DNA of 7,537 nt from Actinobacteria bacterium UBA5182. Its GTDB lineage: Bacteria; Actinomycetota; UBA4738. The stretch covers positions 368 through 7,904 of the forward strand of contig DHWM01000143.1 in assembly GCA_002413185.1 (NCBI GenBank). The letters are read 5' to 3'. Below, piece after piece: positions 1 through 6,484 of this stretch. The position numbers and the translations under genes were made by a program. The notes under the pieces were generated by a model that saw only the letters and a program-made list of their open reading frames with translations, did no database searches and was not told the origin of the DNA. Numbering within the stretch: the first letter of the stretch is position 1; each line of letters starts with the position of its first letter.

Positions 1-704
1 ACAAGTACGTCGTCAAGAACACCGCCCACCAGGCCGGCAAGACCGTGACGTTCATGCCGAAGCCGATCTTCCAGGACAACGGCTCGGGGATGCATACCCA
101 CCAGTCGCTGTGGCTGGAGGGAGAGAACCTGTTCTGGGACGAGATGGGCTACGCCCAGCTCTCGGACACCGCCCGGTATTACATCGGCGGTCTTCTTCAG
201 CACGCCCCTGCGCTCCTGGCCTTCGCCGCGCCCACCACGAACTCCTACCGGCGCCTGGTGCCGGGGTACGAGGCGCCCATCAACCTGGTGTATTCGCAGC
301 GGAACCGTTCGGCCTGCGCCCGCATCCCCGTGTACTACAAGACGCCCCAGGCCAAGCGGGTCGAGTTCCGGTCGCCGGACCCCTCCTGCAACCCCTACAT
401 CGCATTCGCCGCGATGCTCATGGCCGGGCTGGACGGCGTGAAGAACAAGATCGAGCCTCCCGAGCCGATCGACAAGGACCTGTACGACCTTCCGCCGGAG
501 CAGAAGGCTCAGGTCAAGCAAGTCCCGGGGTCACTGGAGGAAGTCCTCGACGCTCTGGAGGCCGACCACACCTTCCTCCTCGAAGGCGGCGTGTTCACCC
601 AGGACGTGATCGACACGTGGCTCTCCTACAAGCGGGACCGCGAGCTCGACCAGGTGCGGCTGCGTCCCCACCCGTGGGAGTTCCACCTCTATTACGACAT
701 CTGA
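1..704 (+). CDS. glnA: Type I glutamine synthetase, C-terminal part (5' end outside window)
   Basis: This is the C-terminal half of glutamine synthetase, which makes glutamine from glutamate, ammonia and ATP in the cytoplasm. The frame is open from base 3 and enters the window mid-gene, so the GTG at 45 is an internal valine and not a start. Visible family motifs are the active-site stretch NGSGMHTHQSLW, the ATP/glutamate-binding segment RNRSACARIP, and the KRVEFRSPDPSCNPY block. The loop DKDLYDLPPEQ carries the Tyr (codon 483-485) that is adenylylated in type I-beta enzymes. The C-terminus HPWEFHLYYDI is that of actinobacterial GlnA1. The fragment is about half of the usual 470-480 residues and has no internal damage. 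It converges on glnE, whose product modifies this Tyr, so adenylylation control is expected. Its promoter lies outside the window. Confidence 0.97.
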   Translation, partial: KYVVKNTAHQAGKTVTFMPKPIFQDNGSGMHTHQSLWLEGENLFWDEMGYAQLSDTARYYIGGLLQHAPALLAFAAPTTNSYRRLVPGYEAPINLVYSQRNRSACARIPVYYKTPQAKRVEFRSPDPSCNPYIAFAAMLMAGLDGVKNKIEPPEPIDKDLYDLPPEQKAQVKQVPGSLEEVLDALEADHTFLLEGGVFTQDVIDTWLSYKRDRELDQVRLRPHPWEFHLYYDI

Positions 705-715
705 GAACGCCTGAG

Positions 716-736
716 TGCCGGGCGCATCGCTCGGCA
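716..736. terminator. Hairpin between convergent glnA and glnE
   Basis: The arms TGCCGGGCG (716-724) and CGCTCGGCA (728-736) pair over 9 bp with one G-U wobble and a 3-nt loop. The hairpin lies in the 39-base gap between the two convergent stop codons. No U-tract follows on either strand, so this would be a U-less terminator, the type often proposed for GC-rich actinobacteria. It could serve both strands. The role is inferred from position and structure. Confidence 0.55.
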
Positions 737-743
737 GGACGGC

Positions 744-3428
744 TCATTCGTCCTCGCCGTAGAACACGCGTTCCATCGCCAGGCGGGCCTTCCGGGTGAT
801 CCGCCGGTAGTCCTCCAGGAGACGCTGCCTGGCCCGGTCCCCGTAGCCGAGACGCCGGGCCAGCGCCGCCTGAGCCTCGGGTGCCGGCGGGAGCGATTCC
901 ACGGGGAGACGGCGTTCGAGCTCCAGGGCGCCCTTGATCTCGGACAGGAACACGTATGCGTCGGCCAGGGACCGGGCCACGCTGTCCTCGAGGAGCCGGG
1001 CCGCGCTGAGCGCCTCCAGCGCCTCGAGGGTGTGGGTGCGGCGAACCTCGGGGTGAGCGAAGCCGTGGCGCATCAGCGAGAGCTCCACGGCGAACTGCAC
1101 GTCCGCCAAGCTGCCGTACCCCAGCTTGAAGTGGAACCGCCGGGCGTCGGGTGGACGGACCCGTTCCTCCTCCATCCGCACCCGCATCCGCCTGATCGCC
1201 ACGACCTGGTCGAGCGAAAGCGACTCCGGATAGGCGAAGTCGGCGGCGTTCGACAGGAACCGGCGGCCCAGGCTCTCGTCACCGGCCACGAACCGGGCCC
1301 GCAGGAGCGCCTGGTACTCCCAGGTCTCCGCCCACCGCTCCCAGTATTCGAGGTAGGACGCCATGGACTTCGTCAGTGGCCCGCTTCGGCCCTCCGGCCG
1401 GAGGTCGGCGTCGACCTGCCACCCAGAGATCCGAACGCGGCTCAGCACGGCCTCCGCCCCTCGGGAAGCCTCCTCGAAATCCTTCTGACCCTCTCCCTCG
1501 TAGACGAACATCACGTCGAGGTCGGAGGCGAAGCTGAGCTCCTCTCCTCCCAGCTTGCCGAACGCCATGATCGCCATGGGCGGGCCCCGGGAGGTCACTT
1601 CCGCCAGCGCTCCGGTGAGAAGGCCGTCCGCGATCGAGGACAGCCGCCGGCCCGCTTCGGGGACCCGGAGGTCACCCGCCGCGAACGCTCCCGCCACCCG
1701 GACCAGCTCGGCCTGGGCGTCCCCGGCGAACAGGGGCCGCTCCGGCGCGGGGAGGTCGGCCACCGCCGCGGCAAGCGCCGGGCGGGCCACCAGGGCATCG
1801 GAGAACGCCGAGCTCACCCCGACCAACGCGGCCAGCCGGCGGGCCGCATCGGGCCGGTCGGCCAGCAGGTCGGGGAGGCGTTCGTTGCCGGCCCATCCCT
1901 CCACCACCCGGGCGAACCGGATCAGGGCGGCGTCGGGAAGCGCAGCGAATGCCAGGGCGGGTGCCACCACCGGGAACAGCCCCCGCAGCACCTTCCCCAG
2001 CCGGGTGCCCGGATCCACCACCCGCGCGAACAGGTCGTAGGCCGAAGCGGGTTCGGCGAACCCCATCGCCGACAACAGTTCCTCGGTGGCAGCTCGGTCC
2101 GTCCCTGGCCGCGGCCCCGCGGGCCCCCCTGCACCGGCCCCACCGAACGCTTCCAACAGCGGCCGGTAGAACAGGCGCTCGTGGAGGCCGCGGACCCGTT
2201 CGGTGTGCCGGACGTACTCGGCCCGGAGCTGGTCGGGACCGCCCAGCCCCATGGCCCGGGCCAGCGGGCCCACGGCCCTCCGGTCCGCCGGCAGCTCGTG
2301 GGTCTGGAGATCCCGGGCCATCTGGAGCCGGTGCTCGAGCCGGCGAAGGAACCGGTACGAATCCGCCAGGGCCGACGCGTCGGCGGGGGCCACGAAGCCC
2401 TCTTCGGCCAGCGCGAAGAGTGCTTCCAAGGTGTTCGGGCGGCGAAGGCGTTCGTCGCGCCGTCCGTGGACGAGCTGAAGCAGCTGGACGGCGAACTCGA
2501 CGTCCCGGATCCCGCCCCGGCCCCGCTTCAGCTCGACCGCCTCCTTGCCTGCGGCTCGGACGTGCTCCTCGATGCGGGCTTTGGTGGCCCGAACGTCGTC
2601 GATGGCCGACGCTGGGAGGATGGCCGGGTAGACGAAAGGGACCACCGACCGGGCGAACTCCGCACCGAGGTCCAGGTCTCCCCCCACCGGCCTCGCCTTC
2701 AACAGCGCCTGGAGCTCCCACGTCGCGGCGTGCTTCCCGTAGTACTGGCGGCAGGAGTCGAGCGAACGTGACAGCGGCCCTGCCCGGCCTTCCGGCCGCA
2801 GGGCCGCGTCGACCCGAAGCGCCACGCCGTCGGCGGTCGGATGCGACAGCGCGGCGATCAGCGTCGCCCCGAACCGCGAGGCCCGCTCCTGCTCCTCGGG
2901 GCCCAGCGCCCGATGCACGAAGATGACGTCGACGTCCGAGAAGTAGTTGAGCTCCCTCCCCCCCAGCTTGCCCAGGCCGACCACCGCCACGCCCTCCCCA
3001 TCGGCGAGCGACCGGGCAGTTACCTGGATGCACGCTTCGGCGATGCTCGAAAGCTGCAGCATCACCTCCTCGACCGACGCGCCGCCCAGGTCCCACGCCG
3101 CGGTCCGATAGGAAGCGCGGCGCCGGAACCTTCGCAGGCCGGGCTCCAGCCCCACCGCGTCCACCGTCTTTCGGAGCTCCTCCGTCAGGGCCTCCTGCGT
3201 ACGCGGGGAGACGTCCGCCAGCTCGGAGAGCTCTTCCGGATGGGACAGGAAGAAGTCCGCCGCGGCAGTGGAGAATCCGAGGAGGCGAGCTGCCGCGGGG
3301 ATGATGTCGGGACGGGCCAGGAGCGCTCGGGCCGCGGGGCGTTCGCCCATGCGAGACACCGTCATGCGGGCCAGCTCCGGGTCCGGCGCCTCGCCCAGCG
3401 CGCGCCCCAAGAGCTCCGGGGTCATCAT
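744..3428 (-). CDS. glnE: Bifunctional glutamine synthetase adenylyltransferase/deadenylylase
   Basis: GlnE attaches AMP to, and removes it from, the regulatory Tyr of GlnA, setting glutamine synthetase activity to nitrogen status. The protein is 894 aa, slightly shorter than the roughly 945-995 aa of E. coli and mycobacterial homologues, mainly at the N-terminus. Both nucleotidyltransferase domains are present. The N-terminal (deadenylylase) domain has GLGKLGGREL with SDVD at 164-167, the third acid in LRVDAALRPEG (D207), and KRGRGGIRDVEF (301-312). The C-terminal (adenylyltransferase) domain has FGKLGGEELSFASDLD ending at D638, then VDADLRPEG (D673 and D675). In that domain the second conserved block reads KLGYGSLADVQF, with Gln at 778 where the N-terminal copy has Glu311. 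The start is one of two tandem ATGs; a weak GGAAG lies about 12 nt before them. A strong hairpin ends 18 nt before the start. The gene converges on glnA. Confidence 0.96.
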   Translation of the reverse strand: MMTPELLGRALGEAPDPELARMTVSRMGERPAARALLARPDIIPAAARLLGFSTAAADFFLSHPEELSELADVSPRTQEALTEELRKTVDAVGLEPGLRRFRRRASYRTAAWDLGGASVEEVMLQLSSIAEACIQVTARSLADGEGVAVVGLGKLGGRELNYFSDVDVIFVHRALGPEEQERASRFGATLIAALSHPTADGVALRVDAALRPEGRAGPLSRSLDSCRQYYGKHAATWELQALLKARPVGGDLDLGAEFARSVVPFVYPAILPASAIDDVRATKARIEEHVRAAGKEAVELKRGRGGIRDVEFAVQLLQLVHGRRDERLRRPNTLEALFALAEEGFVAPADASALADSYRFLRRLEHRLQMARDLQTHELPADRRAVGPLARAMGLGGPDQLRAEYVRHTERVRGLHERLFYRPLLEAFGGAGAGGPAGPRPGTDRAATEELLSAMGFAEPASAYDLFARVVDPGTRLGKVLRGLFPVVAPALAFAALPDAALIRFARVVEGWAGNERLPDLLADRPDAARRLAALVGVSSAFSDALVARPALAAAVADLPAPERPLFAGDAQAELVRVAGAFAAGDLRVPEAGRRLSSIADGLLTGALAEVTSRGPPMAIMAFGKLGGEELSFASDLDVMFVYEGEGQKDFEEASRGAEAVLSRVRISGWQVDADLRPEGRSGPLTKSMASYLEYWERWAETWEYQALLRARFVAGDESLGRRFLSNAADFAYPESLSLDQVVAIRRMRVRMEEERVRPPDARRFHFKLGYGSLADVQFAVELSLMRHGFAHPEVRRTHTLEALEALSAARLLEDSVARSLADAYVFLSEIKGALELERRLPVESLPPAPEAQAALARRLGYGDRARQRLLEDYRRITRKARLAMERVFYGEDE

Positions 3429-3446
3429 CAGTCGATGCTACTTCCA

Positions 3447-3486
3447 GAACGAGGGCCGCCCCCCCAACCGGGGACGGCCCTCGTTC
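3447..3486 (-). terminator. 12-bp perfect hairpin between the small membrane-protein gene and glnE
   Basis: The arms GAACGAGGGCCG (3447-3458) and CGGCCCTCGTTC (3475-3486) pair perfectly. Inside the 16-nt loop a C-run can pair with GGGG (3470-3473). On the minus strand the hairpin begins 17 nt after the stop of the 64-aa gene and ends 18 nt before the glnE ATG. No U-tract follows. Position and strength suggest a terminator for the upstream two-gene unit. Being so close to glnE, it could also act as an attenuator or a leader structure. Confidence 0.7.
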
Positions 3487-3503
3487 GTGCTGGGCTGCCG
3501 AAG

Positions 3504-3698
3504 CTACTTGCCGCAGCTGAAGATGCTCACCCCTCCCGGCCCGATCAGCAGGCCGATGATGATCAGCACGATCCCGAAAAGCACACCGCCGCGGACCAGG
3601 GTCAGGATCCCGGCGATCACGAATACCGCCGCGATCACCCACAGGACCGTGGCGCACCCGCCAGCAGCGGATGCCATCAACCCGATCAACGTCACCAT
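3504..3698 (-). CDS. Small two-helix membrane protein, unknown function
   Basis: This 64-aa hydrophobic protein has two likely membrane helices, about residues 16-35 and 38-57, joined by a short Leu-Val-Arg-Gly-Gly turn. The second helix runs into a Gly-Pro-Gly-Gly motif and a short tail ending SCGK. There is a Cys at 15 and another at 62. The ATG directly abuts the TAG of the 186-aa gene with no spacer, and GGAGG (3707-3711) sits 8 nt before it inside that gene. This supports real translation and translational coupling. A perfect hairpin follows the stop. I do not recognise the family with certainty. It resembles the many tiny glycine-rich hydrophobic proteins of actinobacteria, and a role in the membrane together with its upstream partner is inference. 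Confidence 0.75.
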   Translation of the reverse strand: MVTLIGLMASAAGGCATVLWVIAAVFVIAGILTLVRGGVLFGIVLIIIGLLIGPGGVSIFSCGK

Positions 3699-4259
3699 CT
3701 ATCTCGCCTCCCCCATCCGGTCGGTTCCTCCGGTCTCGAGCAGCTCCTCGAACAGCGACCGGTAGTGCACCATCGCCTGGCGCAGATCCTCGGTTCCCGC
3801 GTCGCCGCGGTCGTTCGCCAGAGAGATCTGGTGTGCCTTGCGATAGTCGTCCACCACGTACGGGTGGTCCACCGAGACGTCGGCGGCCCGCTGCTCGAAG
3901 TCCTCCACCGGGTACCCGCGCTCCCGCATGACCTCCAAGACCAGCCGGTCGGCCTGGCCGACGGCGTCGTTCGGGTCGTCCACGAAATGAGCTTGCGTCG
4001 CCTGCCACGAGGACACATACCTCTGTCGCACAGCAGGATCGAGCGGGCGGATGTCGAGCACCTCTCGGCGCTTCCGCCTGGCCTCGAGCTCCGATTCGGC
4101 CTTGGTTCGGGCCCCGCGCTGGTCGACGGTGCGGTCGTACTCCGGCCCGAACTGCGACCGCAGACGGTCCGTCCGCCGGTTCCGAATGACGGACCCGGCC
4201 ACGAGCGCCACCACGGCGACGATCGCGAGGACGATGAGGATCCAGCCCCACGTGGGCAT
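3699..4259 (-). CDS. Membrane-anchored conserved hypothetical protein (186 aa)
   Basis: One N-terminal membrane helix (residues 4-22, rich in Ile, Val and Ala) is followed by a basic segment IRNRRTDRLR, which by the positive-inside rule puts the remaining 160 residues in the cytoplasm. Next comes a charged, probably helical region (46-66, rich in Arg, Lys and Glu). The soluble part contains FGPEYDRTV (37-45), RPLDP (71-75), SWQATQAHFVDDP (84-96), ADRLVLEVMRERGYP (103-117) and a C-terminal DHPYVVDDYRKAH (131-143). I recall similar patterns in uncharacterised actinobacterial proteins but know no function. The start is the ATG at 4259 because AGGAG (4265-4269) lies 5 nt upstream. The frame extends to 4355, but that stretch has no better ribosome site and reads unlike the family. 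It is the first gene of a unit with the abutting 64-aa gene. Confidence 0.85.
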   Translation of the reverse strand: MPTWGWILIVLAIVAVVALVAGSVIRNRRTDRLRSQFGPEYDRTVDQRGARTKAESELEARRKRREVLDIRPLDPAVRQRYVSSWQATQAHFVDDPNDAVGQADRLVLEVMRERGYPVEDFEQRAADVSVDHPYVVDDYRKAHQISLANDRGDAGTEDLRQAMVHYRSLFEELLETGGTDRMGEAR

Positions 4260-4264
4260 GGCCA

Positions 4265-4269
4265 CTCCT
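4265..4269 (-). promoter_or_regulatory. Shine-Dalgarno site fixing the start of the 186-aa gene
   Basis: On the minus strand the sequence reads AAAGGAGTGGCC followed by ATG at 4259. AGGAG is a near-ideal ribosome site with 5-nt spacing. It decides the start against the longer open frame reaching 4355. Confidence 0.8.
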
Positions 4270-4287
4270 TTCATCTTCTTCAGGGGG

Positions 4288-4302
4288 CGCCCGGCGCGGG
4301 CG
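4288..4302 (-). other. Short hairpin in the leader of the 186-aa gene
   Basis: CGCCCG (4288-4293) and CGGGCG (4297-4302) form a 6-bp stem with a 3-nt loop, 28 nt upstream of the start codon. It would lie in the leader if transcription starts further upstream in the 4303-4395 gap. In this GC-rich context it may be chance. I see no convincing -35/-10 pair in the gap. Confidence 0.25.
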
Positions 4303-4395
4303 GGGAAGGACCTATGGATACCCCCGCCTTTGCCGTCGAAACGAAGAATCGCCAAGCGACCGAGCGGTAGGTTCTGGCGGATTCACCTGCGGCCG

Positions 4396-4422
4396 CGGAC
4401 GGCGGGTTCGTCACGCCGTCCG
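4396..4422 (-). terminator. Hairpin directly after the kinase stop codon
   Basis: CGGACGGCG (4396-4404) and CGCCGTCCG (4414-4422) form a perfect 9-bp stem with a 9-nt loop, starting 3 nt after the TGA of the kinase gene. No U-tract follows on the minus strand. Its position argues for a U-less terminator that separates the kinase from the downstream two-gene unit. Confidence 0.6.
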
Positions 4423-4425
4423 AGA

Positions 4426-6381
4426 TCAGGGAGTCGTCACTCCCACCCACACGGTGCCGTCCGCCCCGAGAGAGATTCCCCCTGGACTCACCAGCCCGAG
4501 GTAGATCGTCTTGACCAGCTTGTTCGTGGCCGGATCGATCCGAAGGAGATTGCCATCGTTGGCGACGGAGACCCACACCGCGCGATCGTTGGCGACGATG
4601 CCGGACATCGAGCGGCCACCAGAGATGACCGCCGTGGTGTTGTTGTCGATCGGATCGATACGCCCGATCGAATCACGGCCGTACAGGATCACCCAAACGG
4701 CCTCCTGTCCGATCGCGACCGCGTTCATCTCGGGCCCGTGGATCGTCGTGACCCTGGTCCCGTCGATACGGGAGAGGGTGTTGCTGTCGGCGTTGGTCAC
4801 CCATGCCGAGCCGAAGCCATATGTCACGGCCGTCGGCAAGGATCCGACCTCCACCGTCGCAACGACCTTGGACGTCTTGAGATCGATCTCGGTAACGAAC
4901 TCCGGCTCCGTGTGAGGCCGTTCGATCCGCGCATGGTTGATGACCCACAGATACCCCCCGCCGAGGGCCATGGGGCCGGCACAGGCCCGGACCGGGATGG
5001 GGGGACTCACGTCGAGGGTCCCCGCGTCCAGATGCTCGACCGCCGGGTGGTCGCATCCGGTCGAGATCCACAGGCCCGAGCCGCCGTCGCTGATCAGCGA
5101 GTCGGGATGGCTTGTCGGGATGGACACCGTCGTCTTGGCGCCCGTAGTGGGATCGACCTGGTACAGGGTCCCGTCGTCGGAGTTGATGACCCACAGCGAC
5201 CCCGACACGTCCACCGGCGTACCCGGCCGGTTCCCGACGGGGATCACCTTCACGACCCTGTTCGTGTTTGGATCGATCTGGATGATGGAGTTCGGCTGGA
5301 CCACCGGCGCGGCCGGCCCGGCCCCGCCCGAGGGGGAGCTTCCGGCTCCCGGAGCTGTCGTCCCCGAACGCCCGACGGCGATGACCACGCCGGCCACGAC
5401 CAGCAGGACGGCCGTGATGAACGCCGCCAACACCTGCGGACGCTTCAGCCTGGACAGGGCCACCTTCCCCACCGGCCCGCCTCCAGCCGGAACGGTCGCG
5501 GCGGCCGGACCCACGGCCCCCGCTCCTCCAACCGGGGTTCCCAGCACGTCGCGGGCCGCCTCGATCAGCTCTACGCACGTGGCGAACCGGTCCTGCAGCG
5601 ACTTTGCCATTGCCCTGGCGAGGACGGCATCCAGCTCGGCGGGAAGCTCGGGCCGGGACTCCCGTGCTGAGGGGATCGGCGACAGGAGGTGGGCGTACAT
5701 CACCGCCACCTCCTGATCGCGTCCGTATGGGACGTGGCCGGTCAGGCAGGCGTACAGCACGCACCCCAGCGAGTACACGTCCGTCCGGCCGTCGAGCGTC
5801 TTCCCTTCGAACTGCTCCGGCGCGGCGTAGTCGAGCGTCCCCACGAACTGGCCGGTCCCGGTCACTCCGGAGTCCGAGAGCGATCGCTTGGTGAGGCCGA
5901 AGTCCGCCAGGTAGACGTGCTCCCCCACCCCGGGGCGGGACCCGGGAGAGATCAGCAGGTTGGCGGGCTTGACGTCACGGTGGACGAGGCCCCGTTCGTG
6001 GGCGGCGTCGAGCGCGCCGGCGGCTTGGGCCAGCAGTCCGACGGCCCGCTCGGGCTCCAGGGTGCCCTCTTGCTCCAGGACCGCCTTGAGGTCCGTCCCG
6101 CGAATGAATCGCATCGCGATGTAGAGGAGGTCGCCGACCTGTCCGGCGCCGTAGATCGGGACGATGTTCGGGTGCTCGATGGACGCGGCGGTGTTCGACT
6201 CCCGAACGAACCGCTCCCGGAACCGGCTGTCCTCGGCCAGCTCCGGCGACAGAAGCTTCAGCGCGACCTTTCGCCGAGGGAAGTCCTGTTCGGCCAGGTA
6301 CACGACGCTCATCCCTCCACGGCCGACGACCGATTCGATCCTGTAGCCGGCGAGCTCCGTGCCGATCCTGGCGTCGGTCAT
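4426..6381 (-). CDS. Receptor-type Ser/Thr protein kinase with extracellular beta-propeller (PknB/PknD-like)
   Basis: A 651-aa Hanks-type kinase that phosphorylates Ser/Thr on cytoplasmic proteins in response to an external cue. The kinase domain is at about 13-280: glycine loop GRGGMSVVY (20-28), catalytic Lys42 in VALKLL, HRDVKPAN (134-141), DFG (160-162), APE (187-189) and the segment DVYSLGCVLY (201-210). No catalytic residue is missing. A Gly/Ala/Pro linker leads to one membrane helix (about 318-336). The outer part (340-651) has seven Trp-centred strand motifs (near 397, 438, 479, 527, 563, 603 and 645), often followed by an I/VDP turn, so a YVTN/NHL-like propeller of about seven blades is likely. 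Cys443 and Cys467 could form a disulfide. The architecture resembles mycobacterial PknD, whose propeller has six blades. The start is ATG 6381, matching the family N-terminus (IGTELAGYRIE); no good Shine-Dalgarno precedes it. The open frame reaches GTG 6456, but that part lies in insertion-sequence DNA. Confidence 0.93.
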   Translation of the reverse strand: MTDARIGTELAGYRIESVVGRGGMSVVYLAEQDFPRRKVALKLLSPELAEDSRFRERFVRESNTAASIEHPNIVPIYGAGQVGDLLYIAMRFIRGTDLKAVLEQEGTLEPERAVGLLAQAAGALDAAHERGLVHRDVKPANLLISPGSRPGVGEHVYLADFGLTKRSLSDSGVTGTGQFVGTLDYAAPEQFEGKTLDGRTDVYSLGCVLYACLTGHVPYGRDQEVAVMYAHLLSPIPSARESRPELPAELDAVLARAMAKSLQDRFATCVELIEAARDVLGTPVGGAGAVGPAAATVPAGGGPVGKVALSRLKRPQVLAAFITAVLLVVAGVVIAVGRSGTTAPGAGSSPSGGAGPAAPVVQPNSIIQIDPNTNRVVKVIPVGNRPGTPVDVSGSLWVINSDDGTLYQVDPTTGAKTTVSIPTSHPDSLISDGGSGLWISTGCDHPAVEHLDAGTLDVSPPIPVRACAGPMALGGGYLWVINHARIERPHTEPEFVTEIDLKTSKVVATVEVGSLPTAVTYGFGSAWVTNADSNTLSRIDGTRVTTIHGPEMNAVAIGQEAVWVILYGRDSIGRIDPIDNNTTAVISGGRSMSGIVANDRAVWVSVANDGNLLRIDPATNKLVKTIYLGLVSPGGISLGADGTVWVGVTTP

Positions 6382-6392
6382 GTCGAGGATGT

Positions 6393-6420
6393 TGGCATCA
6401 AGATGCCATCTCTGCCAGAG
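6393..6420. promoter_or_regulatory. Two adjacent palindromes upstream of the kinase start
   Basis: TGGCATC-AA-GATGCCA (6393-6408) is a perfect 7+7 palindrome, and CTCTG-C-CAGAG (6410-6420) is a perfect 5+5 palindrome one base further on. They begin 11 nt before the kinase ATG. A weak minus-strand promoter can be drawn with -35 CTGGCA (6413-6418), an 18-nt spacer and -10 CAACAT (6389-6394), giving a near-leaderless start. The first palindrome would then fill the spacer as an operator. The palindromes are seen; the promoter and operator role is speculative. Confidence 0.35.
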
Positions 6421-6449
6421 CGAACGCCGGAATTGGGGCACTGATATAC

Positions 6450-6478
6450 TTGACACAGTAGCGGGCTAGTCGTAGACT
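6450..6478 (+). promoter_or_regulatory. Strong sigma70-type promoter of the transposase
   Basis: TTGACA (6450-6455) is a perfect -35 box. It is followed by a 17-nt spacer and TAGACT (6473-6478), a 4/6 match to the -10 consensus. The predicted transcript start is near 6485, exactly at the codon where the transposase should begin, so the original transcript was probably leaderless. It diverges from the kinase gene. Confidence 0.65.
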
Positions 6479-6484
6479 CAGTTC

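Noticed and set aside
1032..2771. 579-codon open frame on the plus strand opposite glnE
   Set aside because: It is antisense to a gene with clear GlnE motifs throughout. Its product is a low-complexity Pro/Arg/Gly-rich string with no domain, the usual result of high GC at third codon positions.
1672..4251. 859-codon minus-strand frame overlapping glnE and the small membrane genes
   Set aside because: It runs through three better-supported genes in another frame and encodes only Arg/Gly/Pro-rich sequence.
4260..4355. 32-residue extension of the 186-aa protein
   Set aside because: The ATG at 4259 has a near-perfect ribosome site and puts the membrane helix at the N-terminus. The extension contains the leader hairpin and reads like noncoding DNA.
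4303..4395. Promoter for the two-gene membrane unit
   Set aside because: A TATCCA (complement of 4315-4320) with TTCGAC upstream gives only a 14-nt spacer and poor matches, too weak to call.
4051..5670. Long plus-strand frame opposite the 186-aa gene and the kinase
   Set aside because: It is the antisense shadow of the kinase propeller repeats, with no recognisable motif or ribosome site.
6382..6456. 25-residue N-terminal extension of the kinase from GTG 6456
   Set aside because: Kinases of this type begin close to the GTELAGYRIE segment. The extension is read from insertion-sequence end DNA and overlaps the transposase promoter.
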